Shown here piece after piece: positions 14,810-24,134 of a stretch of 64,000 nucleotides of DNA. Below the pieces are notes generated by a model, which saw nothing but the letters and a program-made list of their open reading frames with translations, was not told the DNA's origin and searched no databases. The position numbers were made by a program, and so were the translations under genes. How positions within the stretch are numbered: position 1 is the first letter of the stretch; every line of letters starts with the position of its first letter. This DNA is from Solimonas sp040066175 (lineage in GTDB: Bacteria > Pseudomonadota > Gammaproteobacteria > Nevskiales > Nevskiaceae): the NCBI RefSeq assembly GCF_040066175.1, contig NZ_JBEAAM010000016.1, positions 1 to 64,000 of the forward strand, given 5' to 3'.

Positions 14810-17382
14810 CAACCGTTCGGCAACTTCATCAGGTAACGGCAGATCGCCGGACAACCGACGATCGCGCCGATCATGTTGGCGAAGAACGCGAAGGTCAGCA
14901 GCAGGCCCATGTCGGCCTGGAACTGCAGGCCGGACATCAGCCAGGTCGCCACCGAGCCCGACAGCACCAGTCCGGTGAACATCACCGGCTTGCCGGTCAT
15001 GCGCAAGGTTTCGTAGTAGGCATCGGCCAGGCTCTTGCCCTTCTTCACGAACTCCTCGATCGTCGAATAGATGTAGATGCCGTAGTCGACGCCGATACCC
15101 ACCGCCAGCGCCGCCACCGGCAGCGTGGCGACCTTCATGCCGATGCCGGTCATGGCCATCAGCGCAACGATCATCTCCGACACCAGGTACAGCGGCGCGA
15201 GGATCGAGAACACGCCGGCGACGTTGCGGAACGACAGCCACAGGAAGACGATGATCACCGCATAGACGTAGTACAGGATCGGCTTGTCCTTGGCCTTGAC
15301 GACTTCGTTGGACGCCGCCATCACGCCGCCCTGGGCGCTGGCCAGCGCGAAGTTGACCGGGCAGGCCTTGTCGTAACCGTCGAGGGCGAGCTTGCTCTCG
15401 TCGACGCGCTTGCGCAGTTCGATCACCCGCGCATGCGCGTCCACGTCGGCGTCGCTGAAGTTCCGCGCCTTGAGCTGGGTGATCTGCTTCTTCAGCGCGA
15501 CCTTGGCGTCGAGCCAGGTGCTGCGCGCGGCGTTCTTGCGATCGCAGTAAGCGGCATCGACGCCGGGATTGAGCTCGAACCACTGCTTGGCATTGGCCGC
15601 GTTGAACGCCTTCACCTCGTCGGTCAGGCGTGCCAGCGTCTCGGCCTTGTGGTCCTTGGTGAACAGGAACACCGCCATGGCCGCGCAGTTGGGATTGAGC
15701 AGGCCCGACGAAGTCGGGATCGGCGTGATCGCCTGCACCATGACGTACTGGTTGCGCGGCAGCACCTTGAACTTCGGAGCGGCCTCCGAGAACGCGGAGT
15801 TGACGGTGCGCGCGGCCCACGGCAGGGACAGGATCGAGGCCACGCCCTCGTCGTTCTCCATGTGCCAGCCGAAGCGGTCGATCTGCTCCATCACGTCGAA
15901 CTTGATACAGGCCTCGGGATCGGTCTCGGCGATGACCTTGATGATGTCGGTGCCGATCGTGAAGTTGGCGGTGATCGCGTTCGAATCGTTGTTGTAGCGG
16001 GAGTCCGGACGCAGTTCCGGCACACCGGCCTGCGAGTCGCCGTAGAGCATGCCCTTCGACATCCACAGCGAGAAGCCGAACGCGACGGCGCTGACGATGA
16101 TCACGATCGCCGCCGGCACCGGCCGCGTGACCACGGTCATCGCGCGGAACAGCGGCAGCAGGACCGACTCGCGGGCTTCCTGCTTCTGGACGAAGGTCTC
16201 CACGTCCTTGACGTTCATATACGTCAGCCAGATCGGCATCAGGATCTTGTTCGTCACGATGATCGCGGCCATGCCGAAGGAGGCATTGATCGCCATTTCA
16301 CGGATGATGTCGATCGGGATCAGCAGGATCGTCAGGAAGCCGGCGAGGTCGGTGATCAGTGCCGTCGTGCCCGGAATCGCCAGGCGGCGGAACGTCTCCA
16401 GCGAGGCGTCATAGCCGTTCTTGCCGGTCGCCAGCTCCGACACCCAGGAACTGGTGTATTGCACGCCGTGTGACACCGATACCGCCAGGATCAGGAACGG
16501 CACCAGGATGGCAAACGGATCGAGACCGAAGCCGGACGCGGTGAGCAGTCCGAACTCCCAGATCACCGCGATGAACGAGCACACCAGCGGCAGGATCGAG
16601 AGCTTGAAGCTGCCGAGGTAGAGGATCAGCAGAATGAAGGTCATGCCCAGGGCGACGAAGAAGTACATGACCACTTCGTTCGCGGCATCGGTGACATCGC
16701 CGATGACCTTGGCGAAGCCGACGATATGGATGTCGATCTGGTCGTCCTGGTACTGGCCGCGGATCTTCTGTTCGAGCTGGCGGGCGACTTCGCGGTAGTC
16801 GAGCTTCTTGCCGGTGACCGGATCGACTTCCAGCAGCTCCGAGAACACCATCGCGCCGCGCTGGTCCTTGGACACGTAACGGCCGACGTGGCCGCCCTTG
16901 CCGACGTTGCCGCGCACCAGATTGAAGTAGTACTCGTTGGGTTGATACTCGGCCGGGATCACGTTGCCGCCGGCGAATCCACCCTCGACGACCTCGACGA
17001 AGCGCACGTCCGGCGTGAACAGCGAGGACACGCGCGAGCGGTCGATGCCGGGCAGGAAGAAGATCTCGTCCGTGACCTGCTTGAGCTTGGTCAGGAAGTG
17101 CTCGTTGTAGATGTCGTGGCTCTTGTCCTTCTGGATCAGCGCGACGAGCACGGTGTTGGCACCGCCGAAATCATCTTCGTACTGCTTGAGCACCTTCATG
17201 TACGGGTGCTCGAGCGGAATCGACTTGTCGAATCCGGCATCGACGTGCGTGCCCGCCGCGAACCAGGCAAACAGCGCCGTCAGCACGCCGAGCAGCACGA
17301 GCATCAGCACGCGCTTGCCGTAAATGATCGGCTCGACGACGGCGAGTATGGCTTCCTGGTTGAACGCTACTTTGCCAGCCAT
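14809..17382 (-). CDS. MMPL/RND-family inner-membrane transporter
   Basis: An 857-residue exporter with RND topology. TM1 lies at about 24-44, a periplasmic loop (45-225) follows, then a sterol-sensing-like bundle (about 228-430: VVMYFFVALGMTFILLILYL, FAILVPFLILAVSVSHGVQY), a second loop (about 450-690) and a final bundle (PVAALAVGIGVDYGIYIYSTIEE). The length is that of MMPL/HpnN-like lipid transporters rather than of about 1040-residue drug-efflux pumps, and no membrane-fusion protein accompanies it. It is the last gene of the DUF1302-DUF1329-YCF48 module, 32 bases after the YCF48 gene. The cargo is unknown; a hydrophobic or lipid-like substrate is inferred. Confidence 0.85.
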   Translation of the reverse strand: MAGKVAFNQEAILAVVEPIIYGKRVLMLVLLGVLTALFAWFAAGTHVDAGFDKSIPLEHPYMKVLKQYEDDFGGANTVLVALIQKDKSHDIYNEHFLTKLKQVTDEIFFLPGIDRSRVSSLFTPDVRFVEVVEGGFAGGNVIPAEYQPNEYYFNLVRGNVGKGGHVGRYVSKDQRGAMVFSELLEVDPVTGKKLDYREVARQLEQKIRGQYQDDQIDIHIVGFAKVIGDVTDAANEVVMYFFVALGMTFILLILYLGSFKLSILPLVCSFIAVIWEFGLLTASGFGLDPFAILVPFLILAVSVSHGVQYTSSWVSELATGKNGYDASLETFRRLAIPGTTALITDLAGFLTILLIPIDIIREMAINASFGMAAIIVTNKILMPIWLTYMNVKDVETFVQKQEARESVLLPLFRAMTVVTRPVPAAIVIIVSAVAFGFSLWMSKGMLYGDSQAGVPELRPDSRYNNDSNAITANFTIGTDIIKVIAETDPEACIKFDVMEQIDRFGWHMENDEGVASILSLPWAARTVNSAFSEAAPKFKVLPRNQYVMVQAITPIPTSSGLLNPNCAAMAVFLFTKDHKAETLARLTDEVKAFNAANAKQWFELNPGVDAAYCDRKNAARSTWLDAKVALKKQITQLKARNFSDADVDAHARVIELRKRVDESKLALDGYDKACPVNFALASAQGGVMAASNEVVKAKDKPILYYVYAVIIVFLWLSFRNVAGVFSILAPLYLVSEMIVALMAMTGIGMKVATLPVAALAVGIGVDYGIYIYSTIEEFVKKGKSLADAYYETLRMTGKPVMFTGLVLSGSVATWLMSGLQFQADMGLLLTFAFFANMIGAIVGCPAICRYLMKLPNG

Positions 17383-17414
17383 GGTTTGTCCCCTTTGGTG
17401 TTCTTGCCGGCCCG

Positions 17415-18404
17415 TCAGCGCAGTGCGATCGGCTGCACGCCGGATTCGCCGACCGCGAGAATCCCGCCGCCGAAGCCGATCGCCGCGGACAGCGGCGTAC
17501 CGGCTTTCGACTTGAGCAGCTCGACATGATCCATGCCGTTCGCCGAAACCATGATGTTGCCGTTGAGGCCGACCATCACCAGACGCCCGTCGTCGGTCTG
17601 CGTGGCGCCGAACATTGACGCGACCGAGCCGGTGTTGACCTCGCGCCAGACGGGATTGCGCGCATCGTCGGCGACGAACACATTGCCGCGCAAACCGAAG
17701 ATCACCACGCCTTTTTCGCCCCGCGGTGCAGCCCCGAACAGCGAGCTTTCATAGGGCGACTTCACCATGGTCCAGGTCCGCCCCTCATCGGCCGACATCG
17801 CCAGGGTGCCCTGCTCGCCGGCGATGAACAGCGTGCCGTCATTGAGGCGCGTGATGGCATTGAAGTGCAGCTCACCTGCGCGAATCGGCGAATCCACCTC
17901 GTTCCAGGTCTGCCCGCCATCGTCGGTCTGATACATCAGGCCGTAGGCGCCAACGGCGAAGCCGCGGCTGGCATCGAGGAACAGCACGTCGAGCAGCGGC
18001 TTCTCCAGTTCCGGCGCGAAGTGCTGCAGCGCCCACGTGCGGCCACCGTCGGCGGTATGCAGGATCACTGCATCGTGACCCACCGCCCAGCCGTGGTCGG
18101 GATCGGGAAAATCCACCGCGGTCAGCGCCGAACGCGTCGGGGTCTGCACCTGCACCCAGTCCTGGCCGTCGTTGGAGACGATCACGGCGCCGCGATCGCC
18201 GACCGCAATCAGGCGCGCGCCGGTATTGACGATGTCGAGCAGCAGGCTCTTGGGCGTTCTCGGCAGTATCTCCGACGGCAGGGACTTCACCGACGGCGCG
18301 CCGCCATCGGCGCCATCCGCACCGTCCTGGGCCCACACCGCCATGGAGCCCAGCAGCAGGCCGGCCGCGAGGCTGCCGAACCAGCGGTTCTTGCGCATGT
18401 TCAT
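17415..18404 (-). CDS. YCF48/BNR-repeat exported beta-propeller
   Basis: A 329-residue protein with a signal peptide (about 1-25, ending VWA). It has repeated Asp-box/BNR units such as SNDGQDWVQVQTPTRSALTA, ADGGRTWALQHFAP and DDGGQTWNEV, as in the Ycf48/Hcf136 photosystem II assembly-factor family. No photosynthesis genes are present, so the family name does not indicate function. As a periplasmic beta-propeller it may link the RND transporter to the outer-membrane partners of its operon. About 100 bases without recognisable features separate it from the DUF1329 gene upstream. Confidence 0.85.
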   Translation of the reverse strand: MNMRKNRWFGSLAAGLLLGSMAVWAQDGADGADGGAPSVKSLPSEILPRTPKSLLLDIVNTGARLIAVGDRGAVIVSNDGQDWVQVQTPTRSALTAVDFPDPDHGWAVGHDAVILHTADGGRTWALQHFAPELEKPLLDVLFLDASRGFAVGAYGLMYQTDDGGQTWNEVDSPIRAGELHFNAITRLNDGTLFIAGEQGTLAMSADEGRTWTMVKSPYESSLFGAAPRGEKGVVIFGLRGNVFVADDARNPVWREVNTGSVASMFGATQTDDGRLVMVGLNGNIMVSANGMDHVELLKSKAGTPLSAAIGFGGGILAVGESGVQPIALR

Positions 18405-18506
18405 CTGTTCCCCTCTATTCTGTCCGCACGCCCCATCGCGGGTGTGCTCACTTCCCGTCCCCGTCCGGCACCTCGGCCGTCCACGGAAGACTCCTCAACC
18501 GCGCGT

Positions 18507-19859
18507 TCACTCCCTGACGAACTTGGACACCGCCCCCGGCTCGAAGCGTTCGACGTCGCGGACGAGCGTCACCGTTTCCGGATCTTCGTTGTTCAGTGCC
18601 TGCGCCAAGTACCGCTTGTGCTGCAAATCGTACACCGTTTCGCACACCGGTAGCTCGTAAGGCTTGTCGTAGGCGATGACGGAATGCAGCTCCTGCACAC
18701 GCCAGAGCTTCTCGCGCGCGTCGTAGAGATCGACCACGCGGATCTGCCAGCCATCCTCGTCCACGTAGAACACGCGCCGTCGATAGACATGCGGCGTGGC
18801 TGGACGCAGCTGCGCCTCCACGACCCAGACCCGTCGCAGCTCGTAGCGGGTCAGATCCTGGTCGATGTGGTTCTTGCGCAGGATGTCCACGTAACGCAGC
18901 GTATCGCTGTGCAGGCGATAGCTGTTGGCGGGCACGATCAGTTCGCGCTTGCCGAGCAGCTTCCAGCGGTAGCGGTCCAGGGGTCCATTGAAGCCGTCGC
19001 TCTGGTCGTCGGTGCGCAGCGCGTCGGCGCCGATGCCCGGATTGTCATAGCCGACATTGGGCGCGCGCCGCAGGCGGCGCTGGCCGGGATTGAACTGCCA
19101 GACGCGGCGTGCCTCGCGCACGCCGTCCAGCGTCTCGTGAATCAACAGCACGGAGCCCGCCAGACGTTGCGGCTGCAGCGTGACCTGCAGGAAGTAATAG
19201 AGCACGTTGTCCAGCGACGCCGGGGTCGCACCCGGCTGGCTGTAGCGATACAGCACGTCCTCGCGCAGCTTGATCTGGCCGTAGTCGCCCGAGGCGTTGA
19301 CGGCAAACTGGTTGTTCCAGCGCCGCACGCCCTGGTCGCGGTAGCGGGTACGGTGATTCCAGATCACCTCGGCGCCGGTTTCCGGAATCGGGAACGGGAC
19401 CCCCGTCGCCGCGCCGAGCAGGGCCAGCCCCTCCTCCTTGAGTTCGGCCCTCGTGGCATTCTGCAGGGTCGCCGCATAGACGAAATCGGGATTGGCGAAC
19501 GAGCGGCGCGTCGCATAGACGGGCATGCGGTAGCTGTCCGGGAACTGGCGCAGCAGGGCGATCTGACCCGGGCTGAGCCGGTGCTCGTGCTGCGTCAGGT
19601 TCGCCGCGGTGATGACGAACAGCGGCCGGTCGTCCGGATAGGGTTCGCAGTAGCGCGCACCGGCACCGCCGAAGCAGGGCGGTGGCACCGTCAGGCCACC
19701 GCTCCACGCCGGAATGCTGCCTTCGTCGTTGCCGGCGCGTTCTGCGCCCAGCGGTGTCAGCTCGCCGCCCAGCCGCGCCGCCTGGTCATCGGTCACGCGC
19801 GCCGCGGCGGCACCCACGCAGGCCAGCAGCGGCAGGACCAGCCAGCGCGACGCCCGCAT
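18507..19859 (-). CDS. DUF1329 periplasmic protein
   Basis: A 450-residue protein with a signal peptide (about 1-20) and DUF1329 features: ARLGGELTPLGAERAGN near the N-terminus, then IPAWSGGL, NHRTRYRDQGVRRWNNQF and VWVVEAQLRPATPHVYRRRVFYVDEDGW. The DUF1329 fold is thought to resemble LolA/LolB-type lipid or lipoprotein carriers. Its ATG overlaps the stop of the DUF1302 gene as TGATG, so the two are translationally coupled. DUF1329 and DUF1302 genes are often adjacent in Gammaproteobacteria. Their substrate is not established. Confidence 0.88.
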   Translation of the reverse strand: MRASRWLVLPLLACVGAAAARVTDDQAARLGGELTPLGAERAGNDEGSIPAWSGGLTVPPPCFGGAGARYCEPYPDDRPLFVITAANLTQHEHRLSPGQIALLRQFPDSYRMPVYATRRSFANPDFVYAATLQNATRAELKEEGLALLGAATGVPFPIPETGAEVIWNHRTRYRDQGVRRWNNQFAVNASGDYGQIKLREDVLYRYSQPGATPASLDNVLYYFLQVTLQPQRLAGSVLLIHETLDGVREARRVWQFNPGQRRLRRAPNVGYDNPGIGADALRTDDQSDGFNGPLDRYRWKLLGKRELIVPANSYRLHSDTLRYVDILRKNHIDQDLTRYELRRVWVVEAQLRPATPHVYRRRVFYVDEDGWQIRVVDLYDAREKLWRVQELHSVIAYDKPYELPVCETVYDLQHKRYLAQALNNEDPETVTLVRDVERFEPGAVSKFVRE

Positions 19860-22156
19860 CAGAACTGATAGCCGAAAAAGACCAGCAGGTTGTCGCGGTC
19901 GTGCGTGGCGTCGCGGGTGTGCGTGCCGGTGAACCAGGTGTAGCGGATCTCACCCGTGTACGTGGACAGGTAGTCCCAGCGGATACCGGAGAGGATCTGC
20001 ATGCGGTCCTCGACGAAGTTCTGGCCCAGCCCCGGCGCCACGCCCTCGACGTCGTGGAACAGGGCATTGAGGAACTCGAAGTTGATGCCCCAGAACAGGT
20101 TCTCGTACTTGGTCAGCGTCACCAGGCGGTAGCCGTAGGACAGCGCCGTGCCGAAACCCGCCTGGTCGGGATGCGCCGTGGGGTTCTGCCGCAGGGTCGC
20201 GGTGCCGCGGTTGGTGGTCGGATCGTTCGGATCGGTGCGCACGTCGCGCGGATTGATGCCGACGCTGCCGTCGGCGCCGTTGGAAATGTGCGTGTTGACA
20301 CCGGCGCCCTGGAACTGCAGCTCCGAGATGTCGGGGAAATCGAGCACGTGCGTCAGGCCGAGCTCCAGCAGGAACACGATCTGGCTGGCATTGAGCAGGT
20401 TGTCGCCACCGAAGGTCTTGAGGAAGGTCGTGCCCAGCTGGCCGACCTTCATGCGCTCGTAGCCGCGGATGTAGTCCCCGGGACCATACTGCACGCCGCG
20501 ATAGCCAGACACGAAATCCGGCACCGCGGTGCGCCGGCCGGGCAGCGTCGCGACGCCCAGCGAGAAGTCCTGTGCCGGGAAGGCCGGCTGCAGGCCGGCG
20601 AACACCAGGTCGGTGATGTGGACCTGAACCGGCAGGTTCGGACGGAAGGCGTACTCGCCCGACCAGGCCCAGTCGCCCAGCGTCGTGTTGAACGACACGC
20701 CGAAGACATGGATGTCTTCCGGGTACTCGGCGAAATAGCTGACTGAGCCCACCGGCAGCGGGTCGTTGGCGCCGGTGGACGGCTGATAGGTGACGCTCTG
20801 CCCGGCCTGCTGCAGCGCCAGCGCCTGGAAGTTGGCCAGCGGCACGCCGCAGCCCGAAGGGTTGAGCAGCGCCGCCAAATTGGTCGCCGGATTCTGCAGT
20901 TGCGGCGGCAGCGGCGAGTCGGGAATGCAGGTCGCGTCGGCGGCAATCAGGCCGATGGTGGGCACGCGCGAATGGTAGTTGGCGAAGTAGAAACCGAACT
21001 CGGTGCCGTTGTTCAGACCTTCCAGATAGGTCTTGAGCGCGACGCCGTACTGGCCGCCGTCCTTGGGCCTGCGCGCCTTCTCCTCGTCGAAGTTGCGCGC
21101 CATCGTCCGATCCGACTGCGAGCCGAGCACCGCCGCCGGATCGTTCGGATTGCGGTAGGGCCGGTACAGCTCCAGGGGATCTTCCGGCGCCTTGCCGAAG
21201 GACAGCATCGCGTAGGTCGCACCGGCGCCGAGGATGTCGGCCGACGAGAAGAAGCTGCCGGCGGGATCGAGTACGAACGGCTTCCACTCGTACTGATAGA
21301 AGGCTTCGACGTTGAGCCCGTCCATGACGTCGGCATTCACGCTGAACATGCCGACCGGCAGGAACAGCTCCTTGATGTCGAAGCCCGGAATGCGCAGCAG
21401 CGCCTGGTTCAACGGATTGAGGGTGTTGAGGCTGTTGAGTGCCAGGAAACCACTCTCGCCCCAGTTGATCACCTGGTTGCCGAGCTTCGCGCTGACCGGA
21501 CGGCCGCCGACCTCGAAGGCGCGGCTGACGAAGTAGTCCAGCATCTGGAAGTCGTTGGCATTGACCTTGCGCGCCGAATCCGGGTAGTCCGTGCGCCGCG
21601 GCTGCAGCGTCGTGTCCGGGTGCAGTTCGCGGAAATCGTCGTAATTCGCATCGAAGAAGTAGAGGCCGCGCGCGAAGATGTTGAAGCCGAACAGATCCAC
21701 CGTGAGATCACTGGTCAGCTTGGCGGTCGCGTGGACGATGTCGTAGCGGTCGAAGTTGAGATTGCCGTTGTCGCCGTTGGGCTGGTAGCTGCCGGTCTGG
21801 CGCACGTAGTAGTCGTTGGCGGTGCCGTTGCCGTCCTGCGAAGGACGCGTGGCGCTGCAGGTATCGCCGGAAAAGGTGTTGTTGCCGGAAGGATCGGGGC
21901 CCGAGGAGCCGTCGTCACCGACGCGGGCGACGCACAGGCCCGGATGCAGGCTCGACTTGCCGACCAGGTGGTCGTCACGTTTCTGCATCCGCATCGACGC
22001 ACCGATCGACACCAGGTTTTCGAGCTTGACCTCGGTGCCTCCGAGTTCGAAGTTCAGCGCGAGGCCGGAATCGCTGAAGGCCAGCGCCGCGGCTGCGGCC
22101 GGCAGCGCGAGACGGCGAAGGTTGATGCTGCTGACGAAAGTTCGGTGTCTGAACAT
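19859..22156 (-). CDS. DUF1302 outer-membrane beta-barrel protein
   Basis: A 765-residue DUF1302 protein. The signal peptide (about 1-34, ending LALA) is followed by NFELGGTEVKLENLVSIGAS. The body has many alternating amphipathic strands, and the chain ends in aromatic VFFGYQF, the C-terminal phenylalanine signature of outer-membrane barrels. It is the first gene of the four-gene module. The ATG at 22156 was preferred to a much longer frame to 22723, which only overlaps the neighbouring pgeF gene and has no signal peptide. It probably provides the outer-membrane route for whatever the MMPL transporter handles. Confidence 0.87.
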   Translation of the reverse strand: MFRHRTFVSSINLRRLALPAAAAALAFSDSGLALNFELGGTEVKLENLVSIGASMRMQKRDDHLVGKSSLHPGLCVARVGDDGSSGPDPSGNNTFSGDTCSATRPSQDGNGTANDYYVRQTGSYQPNGDNGNLNFDRYDIVHATAKLTSDLTVDLFGFNIFARGLYFFDANYDDFRELHPDTTLQPRRTDYPDSARKVNANDFQMLDYFVSRAFEVGGRPVSAKLGNQVINWGESGFLALNSLNTLNPLNQALLRIPGFDIKELFLPVGMFSVNADVMDGLNVEAFYQYEWKPFVLDPAGSFFSSADILGAGATYAMLSFGKAPEDPLELYRPYRNPNDPAAVLGSQSDRTMARNFDEEKARRPKDGGQYGVALKTYLEGLNNGTEFGFYFANYHSRVPTIGLIAADATCIPDSPLPPQLQNPATNLAALLNPSGCGVPLANFQALALQQAGQSVTYQPSTGANDPLPVGSVSYFAEYPEDIHVFGVSFNTTLGDWAWSGEYAFRPNLPVQVHITDLVFAGLQPAFPAQDFSLGVATLPGRRTAVPDFVSGYRGVQYGPGDYIRGYERMKVGQLGTTFLKTFGGDNLLNASQIVFLLELGLTHVLDFPDISELQFQGAGVNTHISNGADGSVGINPRDVRTDPNDPTTNRGTATLRQNPTAHPDQAGFGTALSYGYRLVTLTKYENLFWGINFEFLNALFHDVEGVAPGLGQNFVEDRMQILSGIRWDYLSTYTGEIRYTWFTGTHTRDATHDRDNLLVFFGYQF

Positions 22157-22359
22157 GATCCGTGATCCCCAGGCTCCGCAATTCGAGTGCACGGTCACCG
22201 CGCATGGGAGCACGCACCCGCCCCGCCGCAGGTCCGCGATTCTTCCTCCGCACGCACCGTCAACCCGTGCATGGCTTCTTCGTAGGTACCGCGCGAGTTC
22301 CACACATCCGCGCTGGTCGGAGTGTAGAGCCTCCGGGCGATTTCCGCACGCGCGCGACT
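22157..22359 (-). promoter_or_regulatory. Leader region of the DUF1302 module
   Basis: A 203-base gap between pgeF and the first gene of the module. It must hold the module's promoter. TTGACG is present on the minus strand near 22258, but no convincing -10 follows at the right spacing. No RNA structure or repeat stands out. Confidence 0.35.
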
Positions 22360-23097
22360 TCAGTCGCCGGCGATCCAGATCAGACTGGCCATGCGGCCGC
22401 AGCGCCCGTCGCGGCGGTGTGAATAGTAGCGCTGCGCGTCGCGGTAGGTGCAGGCACCCCCGCCACTGATCGACTGCACGCCCATGCGGCGCAGGCGCAG
22501 GCACGCGAGTCCGTACAAGTCGGCGAACCAGCGGTCGCCACGCCCGCGCACGAAGCAGTCGGCGGCGATGGCATCGTCCTCGACGAACGCGCGCCGCACT
22601 TCGGGCCCGACCTCGAAGTGCGCCTGACTGATCGCCGCACCGAGCCAGGCATGCACCCGACGTGCCGGCAGCGGCAGCGCCGCGAGCGTCGTTTCGAGCA
22701 CGCCGGCGGCGAGTCCGCGCCAACCCGCATGTGCAGCCGCGACCACGCTGCCGTCAGCGGCGGCGAACAACACCGGCAGACAGTCCGCAGTCAGCACGGC
22801 ACAGACCACGCCGGGCCGCGAGGTCCAGGCGGCATCGGCCTGCGGCGCAGGTCGACCGCCCGGCAACTCGGCGACCCCGGTTCCATGGACCTGGCACAGC
22901 CACTCCGGCTCGGCCGGCAACTGCAGCGTGCTGCGCAGGATCTGGCGATTGCGCACGACCGCGTCCGGATCGTCGCCGACGTGCGCCGCGAGATTGAGAC
23001 CGTCGTAAGGCGCGCCGCTGCAGCCGCCGGTGCGCAGGGTCTGGCCGGCGCGCACGCGCGGAGGCGCCGGCCAGTCTGCCCAGACGACATCGGCCAT
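22360..23097 (-). CDS. pgeF: YfiH/PgeF purine nucleoside phosphorylase family
   Basis: A 245-residue protein of the YfiH (DUF152, polyphenol oxidase laccase-like) family. Recent knowledge assigns purine-nucleoside phosphorylase/adenosine deaminase activity, and a role in peptidoglycan editing, to members of the family. The conserved metal site is visible: CQVHGTGV, VLTADCLPVLF and AAAHAGWRGLAAGVLE supply the His/Cys/His ligands. It follows rluD as in E. coli. The ATG at 23097 has GGGG six bases upstream; a GTG at 23103 overlapping the rluD stop is the alternative. Confidence 0.87.
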   Translation of the reverse strand: MADVVWADWPAPPRVRAGQTLRTGGCSGAPYDGLNLAAHVGDDPDAVVRNRQILRSTLQLPAEPEWLCQVHGTGVAELPGGRPAPQADAAWTSRPGVVCAVLTADCLPVLFAAADGSVVAAAHAGWRGLAAGVLETTLAALPLPARRVHAWLGAAISQAHFEVGPEVRRAFVEDDAIAADCFVRGRGDRWFADLYGLACLRLRRMGVQSISGGGACTYRDAQRYYSHRRDGRCGRMASLIWIAGD

Positions 23098-23099
23098 CG

Positions 23100-24083
23100 T
23101 CACCCCACGCGCGGCGCGTGCCGGCGCAGCAGCGCATACAGCTGCTGCATGTCGTCCGGCGCCTCGGCGCTCCAGCCGATGCGCCGGCCGCTGCGCGGAT
23201 GCGTCAGCTCCAGCTCGCGTGCATGCAGCGCCTGGCGCGGAAAGCCGCGCAGCGCCTCGCGCAGCGCCGTGTCGAGACCACTGCCGCGCAGCGGGCCGCC
23301 ATAGAGCGCGTCACCGACGATCGGGTGGCGGATGTGGGCCAGGTGCACGCGGATCTGGTGCGTGCGGCCGGTCTCGAGGCGTACCCGCAGCCGCGTGAAC
23401 TGGCTGAAGCGCTCTTCGATGCGATAGTGCGTCACCGCCTCGCGGCCGCCGTGGTCGAGCACCGCCATGCGCAGGCGGTCGCGCGGATGCCGGCCGATCG
23501 GTGCGTCGATCGTGCCACCGGCGATCAGCTCGCCCTGCACCAGCGCCTCGTATTCGCGGCGGATCTCGCGCGCCTGCAGCTCGGCGACGAGCTTGGCGTG
23601 CGCCTTCAGGTTGAGGGCGACGACCAGCAGGCCGGAGGTGTCCTTGTCGAGTCGATGGACGATGCCGGCGCGCGGCACAGCCGCCGTCTGCGGAAAATGG
23701 AACAGCAGCGCGTTCTGCAGCGTGCCGTCGCGCTGACCGGCACCGGGGTGCACGGTCAGGCCCGGCGGCTTGTCGATGATCGCCAGGTCCGCGTCGGCGT
23801 GCAGCACGGTCAGCGGCAGATCCTGGGGCTCGACCGTGAACGTCTCCGCCGCCTCGGCATCGAGCGTGAGCACCGCGCCGGCGTGGACCGGCTGGCGCGT
23901 CCGCGCCACGACTTCGCCATCGACCCGCACCCGGCCCGCCTCGATCCATGACTGCAGGCGTGAACGCGAGTAATCGCCGAACAGCCGGGCACAGGCCGCG
24001 TCGAGGCGCGTGCCGTCGAGATCCGGAGGAACTTCCGCCGTCTCCAGCAGCTCTGTGTCTTCGTCGGGAGCGTTCGCGCTCAT
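23100..24083 (-). CDS. rluD: 23S rRNA pseudouridine synthase RluD
   Basis: A 327-residue enzyme making pseudouridines in helix 69 of 23S rRNA. An S4 RNA-binding domain (about 20-80: RLDAACARLFGDYSRSRLQSWIEAGRVRVDG) is followed by the RluA-type catalytic domain with HRLDKDTSGLLVVA carrying the catalytic aspartate, and by RTHQIRVHLAHIRHPIVGD. It is divergent from bamD and upstream of pgeF, the order known from enterics. Confidence 0.93.
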   Translation of the reverse strand: MSANAPDEDTELLETAEVPPDLDGTRLDAACARLFGDYSRSRLQSWIEAGRVRVDGEVVARTRQPVHAGAVLTLDAEAAETFTVEPQDLPLTVLHADADLAIIDKPPGLTVHPGAGQRDGTLQNALLFHFPQTAAVPRAGIVHRLDKDTSGLLVVALNLKAHAKLVAELQAREIRREYEALVQGELIAGGTIDAPIGRHPRDRLRMAVLDHGGREAVTHYRIEERFSQFTRLRVRLETGRTHQIRVHLAHIRHPIVGDALYGGPLRGSGLDTALREALRGFPRQALHARELELTHPRSGRRIGWSAEAPDDMQQLYALLRRHAPRVG

Positions 24084-24087
24084 CGGC

Positions 24088-24093
24088 TATACT
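24088..24093 (+). promoter_or_regulatory. Probable -10 element of bamD
   Basis: TATACT (five of six consensus positions) lies 41 bases before the bamD ATG in the 51-base divergent gap with rluD. No good -35 hexamer is present at the standard distance. Confidence 0.4.
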
Positions 24094-24134
24094 CGCTCAC
24101 GCTGGCTCGTTGCCTGTCCACTACATTCTTCTCG

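Noticed and set aside
17415..18404. Photosystem II assembly factor
   Set aside because: The family name is misleading: the match is to the generic BNR/YCF48 propeller, and no photosynthesis genes are present.
22157..22723. N-terminal extension of the DUF1302 protein to 22723
   Set aside because: It overlaps pgeF on the same strand in another frame and would bury the signal peptide inside the protein.
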